A stretch of DNA of 64,000 nt from Oscillibacter sp. (lineage in GTDB: Bacteria > Bacillota > Clostridia > Oscillospirales > Oscillospiraceae): NCBI GenBank assembly GCA_017446225.1, contig JAFSRH010000007.1, forward strand, positions 1 to 64,000, in the 5' to 3' direction. The position numbers and the translations under genes were made by a program. The notes beneath the pieces were generated by a model. The model saw only the letters and a program-made list of their open reading frames with translations. It made no database searches and had not been told where the DNA came from. How positions within the stretch are numbered: position 1 is the stretch's first letter; every line of letters starts with the position of its first letter. Of this stretch, positions 52,188 to 60,379 are shown piece by piece.

Positions 52188-55112
52188 TTATTTGCCCGTA
52201 GGCTCCGGTTTTTCGACTTTCTTCTTGTAGCTCCGGTAAAGCAGGAACCACAAGACCGCCGCACAGCAGACAATTACCGCGTCAATGATATACATGGTGA
52301 CCTTCCAAGAGGCCATTCCGGTATTGAGATTGCCTTCCGCGTACTGGCGGCTGTTGGCGACCACGTACAGAATATTTTTCGCGGAGTTGCGCATAGCCTG
52401 TTTCGCGCCGTTGGTGTCGCGGAAACGTACGTCATTGGTTTCCGTGGCGTAGTTCACCAGCATGAGGTCGGAGCCGTTCCGGATGCCCTGATCGGCGCTC
52501 ATGTAGCCGTAGACGCCGAAATAGTCGGTCTCCACGAAGCCCTTGAAGCCCCATTCGTCCCGCAGGACGGTGGTTTGCAGTTCCTTACAGCCGCCGGCCC
52601 AGCGGTTGCCGACATAGTTAAAGGAGGACATGACGGCCAGACAGTCGGAGTCCTTGACGCACTTCTCAAACGGGCGGAGGTAAATTTCCCGAATGGCCTG
52701 TTCGTTGCTCCAAGTGCAGAGCATGTCGCAACGGTTGCCCTCCTGATCGTTCATGGCGAAGTGCTTCATATAGGCGTAGACGCCGTTCTTCTGAGAACCG
52801 GCCACGGCGGCGGCGGCGATATAGCCGGACAAAATCGGGTCCTCGGAATAATACTCGAAGTTCCGTCCGGCGAAGGCAGTGCGGTGGATGTTCATGGCTG
52901 GGGCGTACCAGCCGGAGACGTCCATCTCATTGGCCATTTTGCCGATACTGTCGCCGAACTCTTCCGCGAGTTCCTTGTTGAACGTGGCGGCAATCACCAC
53001 GCCCACGGGGAAGCCTACGGAGCCAACGCCCGTAAAGTTGTTGTTGATGGAGGACGGGCCGTCACAGTCATTGGTGCGGACCTTGCCCACGGACGCGACC
53101 GCCGCCGTCTGGTAACCGCCCAGAGAGATGACCGCGTTCATGTCGTCAAGGGTCATCTGGTCCATTAACTGGTCCCACTTGGGATCGTCCTTGTCCAGTC
53201 CGCGCACGTCAGAGAGGGTCAGGCCGTTTTTCGCGCCCGTGACAATGGCCGGGGCGTCCGGGTCCTCATCCAAAGCGGTGGCCTCCGCCGTCAGATAGTT
53301 GCTGATGTTGTAGAAGGTATCCTTCTTGTCGGCGGGAAGCTCAAAATCGGTGGGGGGAGCGATGGCGGCGGCGTAATTCTGGAAGTGTCCGGCGCGGGAC
53401 AGGTACGTGACGTTCCCCGCCGCGAAGTCGAACAGGTTGGAAGCGGTCACTTTGTCGCTGTCGCGCTTGTTGCCGTTATTGTAGACAATCAAGTCCGCCA
53501 CGGTCCAAGTCCGCGTGTCGATAGGAGTATGGGAGTCGCTGTTGATGGAAATCAGATAATCGCCCCTGTCGAGTACGTAGCTTCTGGAGCGCTGGTAATC
53601 GTAGGACATCATGTCGTCCTTGTTGATGACGACATGGACGGTCTCCGTAGCGCCGGGGTCCAGCAGGCCGGTTTTCTCGAACTGTACCAGATTCGCGGAA
53701 GCCTTTTCAATGCCGCCGTCCGTGTAGGGCGGGTTGCAGTAGACCTGTATCACTTCCTTGCCGGCAATGTTGCCGGTGTTGGTTACGATCACGTCAAACT
53801 CAACGGTGGCGTCGGTTTCGGTCAGGCTTCCCATGGTCTGACTGAAGGTCGTGTAGGACAGGCCGTGGCCGAAGGGGTACTGTACGTACTCGTCATAATT
53901 GATCAGGCCCTCGGCGGCGGCGGTCTCATAGAAGCGGTAGCCGACATAAATGCCTTCCACATAGTTGACGAAAGAGGGAATCACGGCCCCGCCGCCGAAA
54001 CTCGTGGTAGACTTGAACTCGTCCATGTTGGTATAGTTGAAGTCGCCGAAGTTATTCCACCACGGCGCGGCCTTGAAGTCGCGGATATAGGTATCGACCA
54101 GCCGGCCGGACGGGTTGGTGACGCCCGCGACAATTTCGCCCAGCGCGGTAAAGCCAACGTGTCCCTGTGAAGGCGCCCAAAGGACGCTCTTAATCTGGCT
54201 GTAGTCCTCCACGAAGGTGAGGTTGAAGCTGTTGGAGCAGTTGACGACCACAATCACGTTGTCGAAGTTGTCGCAGACAAGCTGTAACAGTTCGCGTTCC
54301 CGGTTGGACAGGTCCAGATAGGTGTCGCCCTCGTTCCAATCGTTTCCGGCGTTGAGCTTGTCGTCATAAGTAGCGGCGGTGTAGGTGGTGCCGTCCTGAT
54401 AGGAGCCGTTGACAATGCCCGTCATGTCATAGGGGATGTCGGCGCCCTCTCCGCCGGAGCGGGCGATAAAGAACATGGCGGTATCGGAGAACTTGCGCGC
54501 GTTGGCGATCATATCGTCCGTATAGAGGGAAACGGCGGGTTCGGGAAGGGTCCAGTCCTGCGCCCACATTCCCACCTCGGGACGTCCGTCCTTATACTTG
54601 ACGTAAAAGTTGGACAGTTCGGTGTTGGTCTCGATTCCGGCGTCATTGAGGGACTGCAAGGGCGTGACTTTCTCGTAAGCGTCATTCAGGCCGCCGGAAC
54701 CCGCGCCGCCGTAACAGGCCGCCGTGGACGCCCAACCGAACACATTGAGCTTGTCGCCGGAAGCCATGGGAAGAAATCCGTTCCGGTTTTCTACAAGCAC
54801 AATGCCTTCCCGGGCAATCTGTACGGCGAGTTCCTGCGCCTCCTTGGCGGTCGCCTCCTCAATGGTGCCCTTTCCTGTGACAAGGTCCAACATGGTACTC
54901 ATGGGGCCGGTACAGATAAGGTTGACGCAGAGCGTCAGGGCCAAAAGCATGGCCAGCAAGGCGGACCCCCTTACCAGTCCCTTTTTGTTGCCCATGCGTC
55001 CGGCGATGATCGCCACCACGATGCCCACAACCAAAATCGCCAGAATGGCGATCAGATACGGTTTAATGGAGTTGAGCACATTAATGACGTCATCCATGTT
55101 AATGCTGAGCAT
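52188..55112 (-). CDS. Membrane-anchored GH3 glycosidase with inverted domain order
   Basis: 974 residues. Two transmembrane helices (about 16-38 and 45-66) and one near the C-terminus (about 933-957) flank the enzyme. The catalytic modules are permuted: the alpha/beta-sandwich domain comes first (E-G-I-V-L-V-E-N-R-N near 104), then the fibronectin III-like domain (S-Y-T-T-F near 430), and last the TIM barrel. The barrel carries R-N-F-E-Y-Y-S-E-D-P near 750, K-H-F-A-M-N-D-Q-E and the nucleophile in E-T-D-Y-F-G near 870. Permuted GH3 enzymes are known from rumen Ruminococcus and Butyrivibrio. The ATG at 55112 follows AAGGAGAGAAACT. Confidence 0.9.
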   Translation of the reverse strand: MLSINMDDVINVLNSIKPYLIAILAILVVGIVVAIIAGRMGNKKGLVRGSALLAMLLALTLCVNLICTGPMSTMLDLVTGKGTIEEATAKEAQELAVQIAREGIVLVENRNGFLPMASGDKLNVFGWASTAACYGGAGSGGLNDAYEKVTPLQSLNDAGIETNTELSNFYVKYKDGRPEVGMWAQDWTLPEPAVSLYTDDMIANARKFSDTAMFFIARSGGEGADIPYDMTGIVNGSYQDGTTYTAATYDDKLNAGNDWNEGDTYLDLSNRERELLQLVCDNFDNVIVVVNCSNSFNLTFVEDYSQIKSVLWAPSQGHVGFTALGEIVAGVTNPSGRLVDTYIRDFKAAPWWNNFGDFNYTNMDEFKSTTSFGGGAVIPSFVNYVEGIYVGYRFYETAAAEGLINYDEYVQYPFGHGLSYTTFSQTMGSLTETDATVEFDVIVTNTGNIAGKEVIQVYCNPPYTDGGIEKASANLVQFEKTGLLDPGATETVHVVINKDDMMSYDYQRSRSYVLDRGDYLISINSDSHTPIDTRTWTVADLIVYNNGNKRDSDKVTASNLFDFAAGNVTYLSRAGHFQNYAAAIAPPTDFELPADKKDTFYNISNYLTAEATALDEDPDAPAIVTGAKNGLTLSDVRGLDKDDPKWDQLMDQMTLDDMNAVISLGGYQTAAVASVGKVRTNDCDGPSSINNNFTGVGSVGFPVGVVIAATFNKELAEEFGDSIGKMANEMDVSGWYAPAMNIHRTAFAGRNFEYYSEDPILSGYIAAAAVAGSQKNGVYAYMKHFAMNDQEGNRCDMLCTWSNEQAIREIYLRPFEKCVKDSDCLAVMSSFNYVGNRWAGGCKELQTTVLRDEWGFKGFVETDYFGVYGYMSADQGIRNGSDLMLVNYATETNDVRFRDTNGAKQAMRNSAKNILYVVANSRQYAEGNLNTGMASWKVTMYIIDAVIVCCAAVLWFLLYRSYKKKVEKPEPTGK

Positions 55113-55167
55113 AGTTTCTCTCCTTCCTGCTTCCAAAAGTTGCGCTTTTGGGAATTGCGCAAGAAGA

Positions 55168-55196
55168 ATTATAATGCTTGAACAGGAAATGTGCAA
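55168..55196 (-). promoter_or_regulatory. Promoter of the membrane GH3 gene
   Basis: TTGCAC (55196-55191), 17 bases, TATAAT (55173-55168) on the minus strand, 56 bases before the start codon. Confidence 0.75.
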
Positions 55197-55207
55197 GCGT
55201 TTTTCCA

Positions 55208-55233
55208 CATTTTTGTAAAAATTCACAAAAATG
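55208..55233. promoter_or_regulatory. Perfect inverted repeat, candidate operator
   Basis: CATTTTTGT-N8-ACAAAAATG: two perfect 9-base arms, 12 bases upstream of the GH3 -35 box and 44 bases before the nrdG -35 box. No matching regulator was recognised. Confidence 0.5.
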
Positions 55234-55276
55234 CGGGTTCTTTCCGTACAAAAGAGACAAGTTCCAAAGTTTCCGC

Positions 55277-55305
55277 TTGACAGATTCCCCGGAAGGCGGT
55301 AGTCT
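55277..55305 (+). promoter_or_regulatory. Promoter of nrdG
   Basis: TTGACA (55277-55282), 17 bases, TAGTCT (55300-55305), then GGAAAGGAGG before the GTG start. Confidence 0.6.
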
Positions 55306-55330
55306 GTAAGCGGGAAAGGAGGCGTGGCCT

Positions 55331-55870
55331 GTGTACTACGGGAACATCAAAAACTGTGATATCGCCAACGGGGAGGGGGTACGGGTCAGCCTGTTTGTGT
55401 CCGGCTGTACGAACCACTGCGCCCACTGTTTCCAGCCCGAGACATGGAACTTTGACTACGGCCAGCCCTTCACCCCCGAAACGGAAGCGCAAATTATAAA
55501 ACTGCTCTCCCCGTCCTATATCGCGGGGCTGTCCCTGTTAGGCGGCGAACCGTTTGAACCGGCCAATCAGGAAGCGTTACTTCCGTTTCTGCGGCGCGTA
55601 CGGGAGGCGTACCCGGGGAAAACTATCTGGTGCTACTCCGGTTTCACGCTGGACGAACTGCGCACCGAGGGCAGTTACCCGCGCCGGGAGACTACGGACG
55701 ATATGCTTGCCTTGCTGGATGTGCTGGTGGACGGACGCTTTATGGAAGAGTACAAAGACCTTGCCCTCCGCTTCCGCGGGAGCCGAAACCAGCGTTTGAT
55801 TGACCTGAACGCGACCCGCCGCGCCGGACAGGTCGTGTGTCTGCCCGACAGGCGAACCAACTTGTCATAA
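55331..55870 (+). CDS. nrdG: Anaerobic ribonucleotide reductase activating protein
   Basis: 179 residues, a short radical SAM enzyme. C-T-N-H-C-A-H-C near residues 26-33 is the CX3CX2C motif binding the 4Fe-4S cluster. It is preceded by G-E-G-V-R-V-S-L-F-V-S-G and followed by L-L-G-G-E-P-F, the SAM-binding G-G-E motif. NrdG installs the glycyl radical on NrdD under anaerobic conditions. The start is GTG at 55331, about 9 bases after AAAGGAGG. NrdD itself is not in the window. A GNAT gene follows after 14 bases. Confidence 0.94.
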   Translation: MYYGNIKNCDIANGEGVRVSLFVSGCTNHCAHCFQPETWNFDYGQPFTPETEAQIIKLLSPSYIAGLSLLGGEPFEPANQEALLPFLRRVREAYPGKTIWCYSGFTLDELRTEGSYPRRETTDDMLALLDVLVDGRFMEEYKDLALRFRGSRNQRLIDLNATRRAGQVVCLPDRRTNLS

Positions 55871-55884
55871 AGGAAGTGTTAGAG

Positions 55885-56367
55885 ATGAATTCCATCAGGA
55901 ACGCGGAGGCGCGGGACATTCCGTCCGTGCTCCGCCTGCTCGAACAGGTGAACATGGTCCACCACAACGGACGCCCGGACCTCTTCAAAGGCCCGGCCAC
56001 CAAGTACGCCGCCGCACAGCTCACGGAGATGTTCCGGAACCCGAAAACGCCGGTCTTTGTGTGCGTGGACGAAACGGACACCGTACGGGGTTACGTCATG
56101 GGCATTCTGAAACAGGAAACCAATGACAATATCCTGACCGACATCCGGACGCTGTACATTGACGACCTGTGTGTGGACGAAGCCGTCCGCGGAGAGGGAA
56201 TCGGACAGGCCCTGTACCGGTACGCGGTAGCGTTCGCGCGGAAGTCGGGCTGTTACAACGTGACGCTGAACGTCTGGACGCTGAATCCGGCCGCAATGCG
56301 CTTTTACGAAAAATGCGGCATGACGCCTCAGAAAATCGGGATGGAATACATTTTGCCGCCCGCCTGA
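55885..56367 (+). CDS. GNAT N-acetyltransferase
   Basis: 160 residues of the acetyltransf_1 type. I-R-N-A-E-A-R-D-I-P-S-V starts the fold. The acetyl-CoA-binding segment reads V-R-G-E-G-I-G-Q-A-L-Y near residue 110 (the R-x-x-G-x-G/A motif), preceded by L-Y-I-D-D-L-C-V-D. The closing N-P-A-A-M-R-F-Y-E-K-C-G-M is the common GNAT end. The ATG at 55885 follows AAAGGAAGTGTTAGAG. It is probably cotranscribed with nrdG. The substrate is unknown. Confidence 0.88.
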   Translation: MNSIRNAEARDIPSVLRLLEQVNMVHHNGRPDLFKGPATKYAAAQLTEMFRNPKTPVFVCVDETDTVRGYVMGILKQETNDNILTDIRTLYIDDLCVDEAVRGEGIGQALYRYAVAFARKSGCYNVTLNVWTLNPAAMRFYEKCGMTPQKIGMEYILPPA

Positions 56368-56386
56368 ATGATTTTTCCGAATTTCC

Positions 56387-56413
56387 TAATTTTTCTCCGT
56401 CCCGTGCCGATAT
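56387..56413 (+). promoter_or_regulatory. Probable sigma-28 (SigD/FliA) type promoter
   Basis: TAAT (56387-56390), exactly 15 bases, then GCCGATAT (56406-56413). The SigD consensus is TAAA-N15-GCCGATAA, so 10 of 12 fixed positions match. A sigma-A reading is weaker: TATAAT at 56411-56416 has no acceptable -35 box. It lies 35 bases before the start of the calcium-loop protein. Confidence 0.6.
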
Positions 56414-56447
56414 AATCCATAGAAACGAAACCGGGAAGGGGGCGGAC

Positions 56448-57635
56448 ATGGTGAAAATTTCCAACAGCGCCGTCAGCATGGCGGCAAGCCACGAATACGA
56501 GTCCCGCGTCTTGGAGGAACAAACATCGCTGACTTTCAATGACCGGGCCGTTGAGGAATCCTTCACGCCGATTCGGGCGCGTATGGACAGCTTTGAACGG
56601 TCTGTGACGCTTCGGGAATCGGAAGAGCGGACCGGAAACGCAATCCGGACGGCGTCAGCGGAGGTATCGGAACAGCGGGCAAGCGTGATTGTGCCCGGAA
56701 GCGAATCCGCGGGAAACGGCTCAGCCGTGGGCGGCGTGCCCGATATCAGAGGAAACCTTGAGGACCTGAAAGCCAGCGTCTTGCGGAAAATGCTGGAACT
56801 TCTCCGTGACATCAAGGACCGGAAGCCGCTCGACTTCGGAGAACTGTCCAAGGGGCGCGTACTGGACCTGAGAACATCTTCCTACAAACTGGCGGATTTG
56901 CGCGTACAGCTTTTCAACACGGACGCGGAAGCGTTGCCGCGGGCGGAAACCACGTCCGCCGGAACCGTCTGGCGTAAAGTGACTTCCACGAGCGTCACGC
57001 GGTCCGAATACGAGTCCACAACATTCCGGTCGCAGGGCTTGGCCGTCACGGAGGACGGACGCGCCCTACATTTTGACGTGGACTTTTCCATGTCCCGTTC
57101 CTTCACGGCGAACTATGAAAGCGTCAAGTCCGAAAGCGTGATCATGACCGACCCCCTGATGATTACGCTGGACAATCATCCGCCGTCCCTTCGCGACGCC
57201 AAATTTTCGTTTGACCTTGACGGTGACGGAGAGACGGAAAATATCTCGTTTGCGGGGGACGGGAGCGGCTTTCTCGCTCTTGACGTCAACGGAAACGGGG
57301 TCATTGACGATGGAAGCGAACTCTTCGGGACAAAATCGGGAGACGGCTTCGCGGATCTGGCCGCCTATGACGAGGACGGAAACGGCTGGATTGACGAAAA
57401 TGACGCCGTTTTCGACAAGCTCCGCGTCTGGACGAAAGACACGGAGGGCGCCGACCGTCTGACGGGACTGAAAGAGGCGAATGTCGGCGCGATTTATCTG
57501 GACAGCGCCCGGACGGAGTTTTCCCTGAACAACGCCGTAACGAACGAAACCAATGGCGTAATCCGCCGGACGGGCGTGTACCTGAAAGAAACCGGGGAGG
57601 CCGGGACGCTCAGTCACGTAGACTTACGGCGTTGA
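56448..57635 (+). CDS. Calcium-loop (EF-hand-like) protein of unknown function, possibly motility-coregulated
   Basis: 395 residues, no signal peptide. The N-terminal M-V-K-I-S-N-S-A-V-S-M-A-A-S-H is a pattern I associate with a family of uncharacterised bacterial proteins. Residues about 100-215 are helical and polar. Residues about 250-330 carry three D-x-D/N-x-D/N-G loops: D-L-D-G-D-G-E-T-E, D-V-N-G-N-G-V-I-D-D-G and D-E-D-G-N-G-W-I-D, like dockerin or EF-hand calcium loops. F-G-T/x-x-S-G-D-G-F-A-D-L lies between them. The ATG at 56448 follows GGGAAGGGGGCGGAC. The upstream promoter resembles the flagellar sigma-28 type, which would place it in a motility or surface regulon. Confidence 0.75.
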   Translation: MVKISNSAVSMAASHEYESRVLEEQTSLTFNDRAVEESFTPIRARMDSFERSVTLRESEERTGNAIRTASAEVSEQRASVIVPGSESAGNGSAVGGVPDIRGNLEDLKASVLRKMLELLRDIKDRKPLDFGELSKGRVLDLRTSSYKLADLRVQLFNTDAEALPRAETTSAGTVWRKVTSTSVTRSEYESTTFRSQGLAVTEDGRALHFDVDFSMSRSFTANYESVKSESVIMTDPLMITLDNHPPSLRDAKFSFDLDGDGETENISFAGDGSGFLALDVNGNGVIDDGSELFGTKSGDGFADLAAYDEDGNGWIDENDAVFDKLRVWTKDTEGADRLTGLKEANVGAIYLDSARTEFSLNNAVTNETNGVIRRTGVYLKETGEAGTLSHVDLRR

Positions 57636-57639
57636 ACGG

Positions 57640-57678
57640 AAACGCCGTCCGCATACGGGACGGCGTTTGAAACTTTTT
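57640..57678 (+). terminator. Rho-independent terminator after the calcium-loop protein
   Basis: An 11-base stem AAACGCCGTCC/GGACGGCGTTT (57640-57650, 57658-57668), followed after five bases by TTTTT. Confidence 0.82.
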
Positions 57679-57751
57679 CCGAAACCTGTACATCATAAGA
57701 GCGGAACGGCGGCGCGCCGCCGGAATCATGCCGGAAAAGGAGTAACGCGAC

Positions 57752-58609
57752 ATGAACAAGCAAAAGGTGACTGTCCTGTTTCTGACGCTGTCTCTTGCGC
57801 TGGGTCTCACAGCCTGCGGCGCACAGAACGACACATTGACGGTCAATGAACCCGCACAGGACGAAACCACGCAGAACGAACCGGTACAGGATGAAACCAC
57901 GCAAGATGAACCCGCACAGGACGAAACCACGCAGAACGAACCCGCACAGGGTGAAACCACGCAAGACGAACCCGTACAGGACGGAATCACACAAAGCGAA
58001 CCGGTACAGGACGAAACCACGCGAGACGAACCCGTGTCCGGAGGCTGGACGGCTAACCGCGGCGACTTGTCGCTGGACGCCAATCCGGACGTCAAAGCCG
58101 CCTTTGAGAAAGCTACCGAAGGCCTGACCGGGTACACGTACGAACCGATCGCCTATTTAGGCTCTCAGGCGGTCGCCGGGATGAACTACCGGATTCTGTG
58201 CCGGAGCGCGGCGGTCGTGCCGGACGCCGCCCCGGTTTATCAGATCGTTACCGTTTATCAGAATTTGGAAGGCAACGCTGAAATCAGCGGTTCCGTCACC
58301 CTGCCGGGACTGCCCGAAGAGGTCGAAGGCCTCCCGGGCGGCTGGACCGTCAACGCCGCCGATTTCACGCCGGACGGCAATCCGGACGTCAAAGCCGCTT
58401 TTGAGACGGCGACCGGAAACCTGCTCGGCGTGGGATACGAACCGGTGGCGTATTTGGCCAGTCAGGTGGTCGCGGGCATGAACTACAAGATGTTCTGCCG
58501 TACAACGCCCGTGATTCCCAACGCGGAACCGTTCTTTACCGTGGTGACGGTGTACGCGCATTTGGACGGCGGCTCCGAATTGTTGGACGTAACCAACGTG
58601 GACTTCTGA
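57752..58609 (+). CDS. Lipoprotein with repeat stalk and two cystatin-like domains
   Basis: 285 residues. The signal peptide ends G-L-T-A-C (lipidation at Cys22). Residues 33-92 are six 10-residue repeats of the type E-P-V-Q-D-E-T-T-Q-D. Two homologous domains follow (about 97-192 and 197-285; equivalent residues are 99 apart). Each has G-G-W-T near its start, a helix N-P-D-V-K-A-A-F-E, a strand Y-E-P-I/V-A-Y-L, then Q-A/V-V-A-G-M-N-Y (residues 139 and 238), and a strand V-V-T-V-Y. Q-x-V-x-G and the leading G-G are hallmarks of cystatins, cysteine protease inhibitors. The fold assignment is inference. The ATG at 57752 is the only good start. Confidence 0.75.
   Translation: MNKQKVTVLFLTLSLALGLTACGAQNDTLTVNEPAQDETTQNEPVQDETTQDEPAQDETTQNEPAQGETTQDEPVQDGITQSEPVQDETTRDEPVSGGWTANRGDLSLDANPDVKAAFEKATEGLTGYTYEPIAYLGSQAVAGMNYRILCRSAAVVPDAAPVYQIVTVYQNLEGNAEISGSVTLPGLPEEVEGLPGGWTVNAADFTPDGNPDVKAAFETATGNLLGVGYEPVAYLASQVVAGMNYKMFCRTTPVIPNAEPFFTVVTVYAHLDGGSELLDVTNVDF
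57848..58027. repeat. Six in-frame 30-bp tandem repeats in the cystatin-like lipoprotein
   Basis: Six 30-base units encode E-P-x-Q-D-E-T-T-x-x. Neighbouring copies differ by only a few bases and some alternate (GAACCCGCACAG versus GAACCGGTACAG), suggesting duplication of two-unit blocks. Confidence 0.9.
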
Positions 58610-58623
58610 ACCGTAAAAGCACG

Positions 58624-58647
58624 GGGACCGGTCACCGGACCGGTCCC
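58624..58647. terminator. Hairpin between convergent genes at 58.6 kb
   Basis: GGGACCGG (58624-58631) pairs with CCGGTCCC (58640-58647), followed on the plus strand by TGTTGTTGT. It lies between the cystatin-like lipoprotein and the foldase gene. Confidence 0.6.
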
Positions 58648-58659
58648 TGTTGTTGTCTG

Positions 58660-60255
58660 TTATCCAACGTATTTCATACCGAATTCCTGTTGCTGGACAT
58701 TGGCGTCCGCGTGGAGCGTCTCGGACCACTCGCTGTAGGCATCGGACTTGAGTTTGTCGTATACCTGCACCTGCCAGCGGACCAGCGGGTCATCGCCCAC
58801 ATAGTATATGATGTGATAGCCCGTGGAAGTCTCCACAATGCCGCTGTCGCCGGGTTGACGCGCGGAGTCAAAGCACCAGTCGTTGAACTCCGTCAACATC
58901 TGCCCATCGTAGACGCGCTCATACAGTCCGCCTTCGTACTGACTGCCCGGGTCATCGGTGTTTTCCTCGACCAGCGCGGCAAAGGACGCTTCCGTAGCCT
59001 CTCCGTCCTGCCACTGCTGATACAGCGCCTCGGCCTCGGCCTTGGCCTGCGCCCAGAGCAAATCGTGCTCTTCCTGATAGCCTTCGTCCTCCTCGGACAG
59101 TTCGCCCTCCTCGGGCATAATCAGAATGTGGCGTACGTCCACGGTCTTGGCCTCATCCCGGAAACGGCTCAGGAACTTGACCACATAGAACAGGTCGCCG
59201 TTTTCAAGGACCGTTACGTCCCCGGCTTTCCGGGCGGAATCAAAGAGCCAGTCGGCGAACTCATCGCTGGTATAAGAACAGGTCTCGTAGCTGTCCTTAT
59301 TGCCGGAGAAGGAAGAGACTTTTTCCATGCCGTTACTCAGAGCGGAGAGCGTGCCGCCCTCCCGGACCCCCGCCGCCAGCGCGTCCGCCGCGATTTTGGC
59401 CGAATTGCGGGCCGCTTCCGCCGCGCCGTCCGCCGCCGGAAGGTCGTTGCCCTCCTCGTCCTGTTCGGTCTCCAGACTGCCGTCCACGGACACCGCCTCG
59501 TAGGACACGAAATCATAGGCCTGCTTGTCGTCATTGTAGGCCGTCTCGATTTCCTCCGGCGTGTAGGTCAGGGCGTCCTGATAGGCTTCCGTGTAGGCGT
59601 CATATTTCATCATGCGGAGCAGTTCCGTCTTGTACACGCCCTCGGTAACCATGCTCCCGAACGTGGCCTGAAGATAGCGCCGGACGCTCGCGCCGGCGGA
59701 ACGGGCGGATTTTGCCAGCGTTTCCAGCGCGGCGTCATACTGGGTCTGTACGCTCTCCGGAAAAACAAAACTTTCCTCGGACGCCTGTTTCAAGCCGTTC
59801 TGTACGCTGGCAATCTGGTCAAGGGCTTCGGAGAGAAAGTAATCCTTCCACGTCATGCCCTCGTTTTCCGACAGGTCAATGTCCAGAAAAGAGGACGCCG
59901 TGTCATTGATTTCCTGATCCTCCAGCGGAAGGGAAGTCGAAAGGCCCAAGTAACTGGCGGCGTACGACCACTGATTCATGAACATCAGGTAGGCGTTACG
60001 GTAATAGAAATTGACCTGAGCAACGCTGTACTTCTGCCCATCCACGGTGACGGCGGTCGCCGAACGGGTAATGATGTTGGAATTCCAGATCATGGAGACC
60101 ACGACCACCAGCACGAACGCCGCGGCAATCAGGCCATAGACAAAGTTACTACGGCGTTCTTCTTTGCGCTGCTGTGCCTCGCGGGCGGTTTTCGGGGCAA
60201 TCTGGCCGGAAGCCGTCATGTCCCGGCGGGTTTGCTTTTCTCGTGATGCGCTCAT
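58660..60255 (-). CDS. Membrane-anchored parvulin-type peptidyl-prolyl isomerase (PrsA/SurA-like)
   Basis: 531 residues. A basic N-terminus of about 38 residues precedes one transmembrane helix (about 39-60), leaving the rest outside. A SurA-N-like helical chaperone region follows. Parvulin elements start at V-D-V-R-H-I-L-I near residue 365; the chain continues through a long acidic insert and D-D-P-G-S-Q-Y-E-G-G-L-Y, and ends at G-Y-H-I-I-Y-Y. It resembles PrsA foldases that help exported proteins fold, but is anchored by a helix and not by a lipobox. The ATG at 60255 is the family-sensible start although AGGAGG is 14 bases upstream, longer than usual. Confidence 0.88.
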   Translation of the reverse strand: MSASREKQTRRDMTASGQIAPKTAREAQQRKEERRSNFVYGLIAAAFVLVVVVSMIWNSNIITRSATAVTVDGQKYSVAQVNFYYRNAYLMFMNQWSYAASYLGLSTSLPLEDQEINDTASSFLDIDLSENEGMTWKDYFLSEALDQIASVQNGLKQASEESFVFPESVQTQYDAALETLAKSARSAGASVRRYLQATFGSMVTEGVYKTELLRMMKYDAYTEAYQDALTYTPEEIETAYNDDKQAYDFVSYEAVSVDGSLETEQDEEGNDLPAADGAAEAARNSAKIAADALAAGVREGGTLSALSNGMEKVSSFSGNKDSYETCSYTSDEFADWLFDSARKAGDVTVLENGDLFYVVKFLSRFRDEAKTVDVRHILIMPEEGELSEEDEGYQEEHDLLWAQAKAEAEALYQQWQDGEATEASFAALVEENTDDPGSQYEGGLYERVYDGQMLTEFNDWCFDSARQPGDSGIVETSTGYHIIYYVGDDPLVRWQVQVYDKLKSDAYSEWSETLHADANVQQQEFGMKYVG

Positions 60256-60379
60256 ATCGCTTGTTTTGTCCTCCTCAAATGGTGTGTGTCCCTGTATTAT
60301 AACGAATCCCGTGCCGGGGTGCAAGCCTTTTTTTCAGCTTTTGCCGGAACGGGACGAAATTCCCGCTTCCCGCGGGAAA

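Noticed and set aside
58690..60246. 518-codon plus-strand frame opposite the foldase gene
   Set aside because: Antisense shadow; the minus frame has a clear membrane anchor and parvulin motifs.
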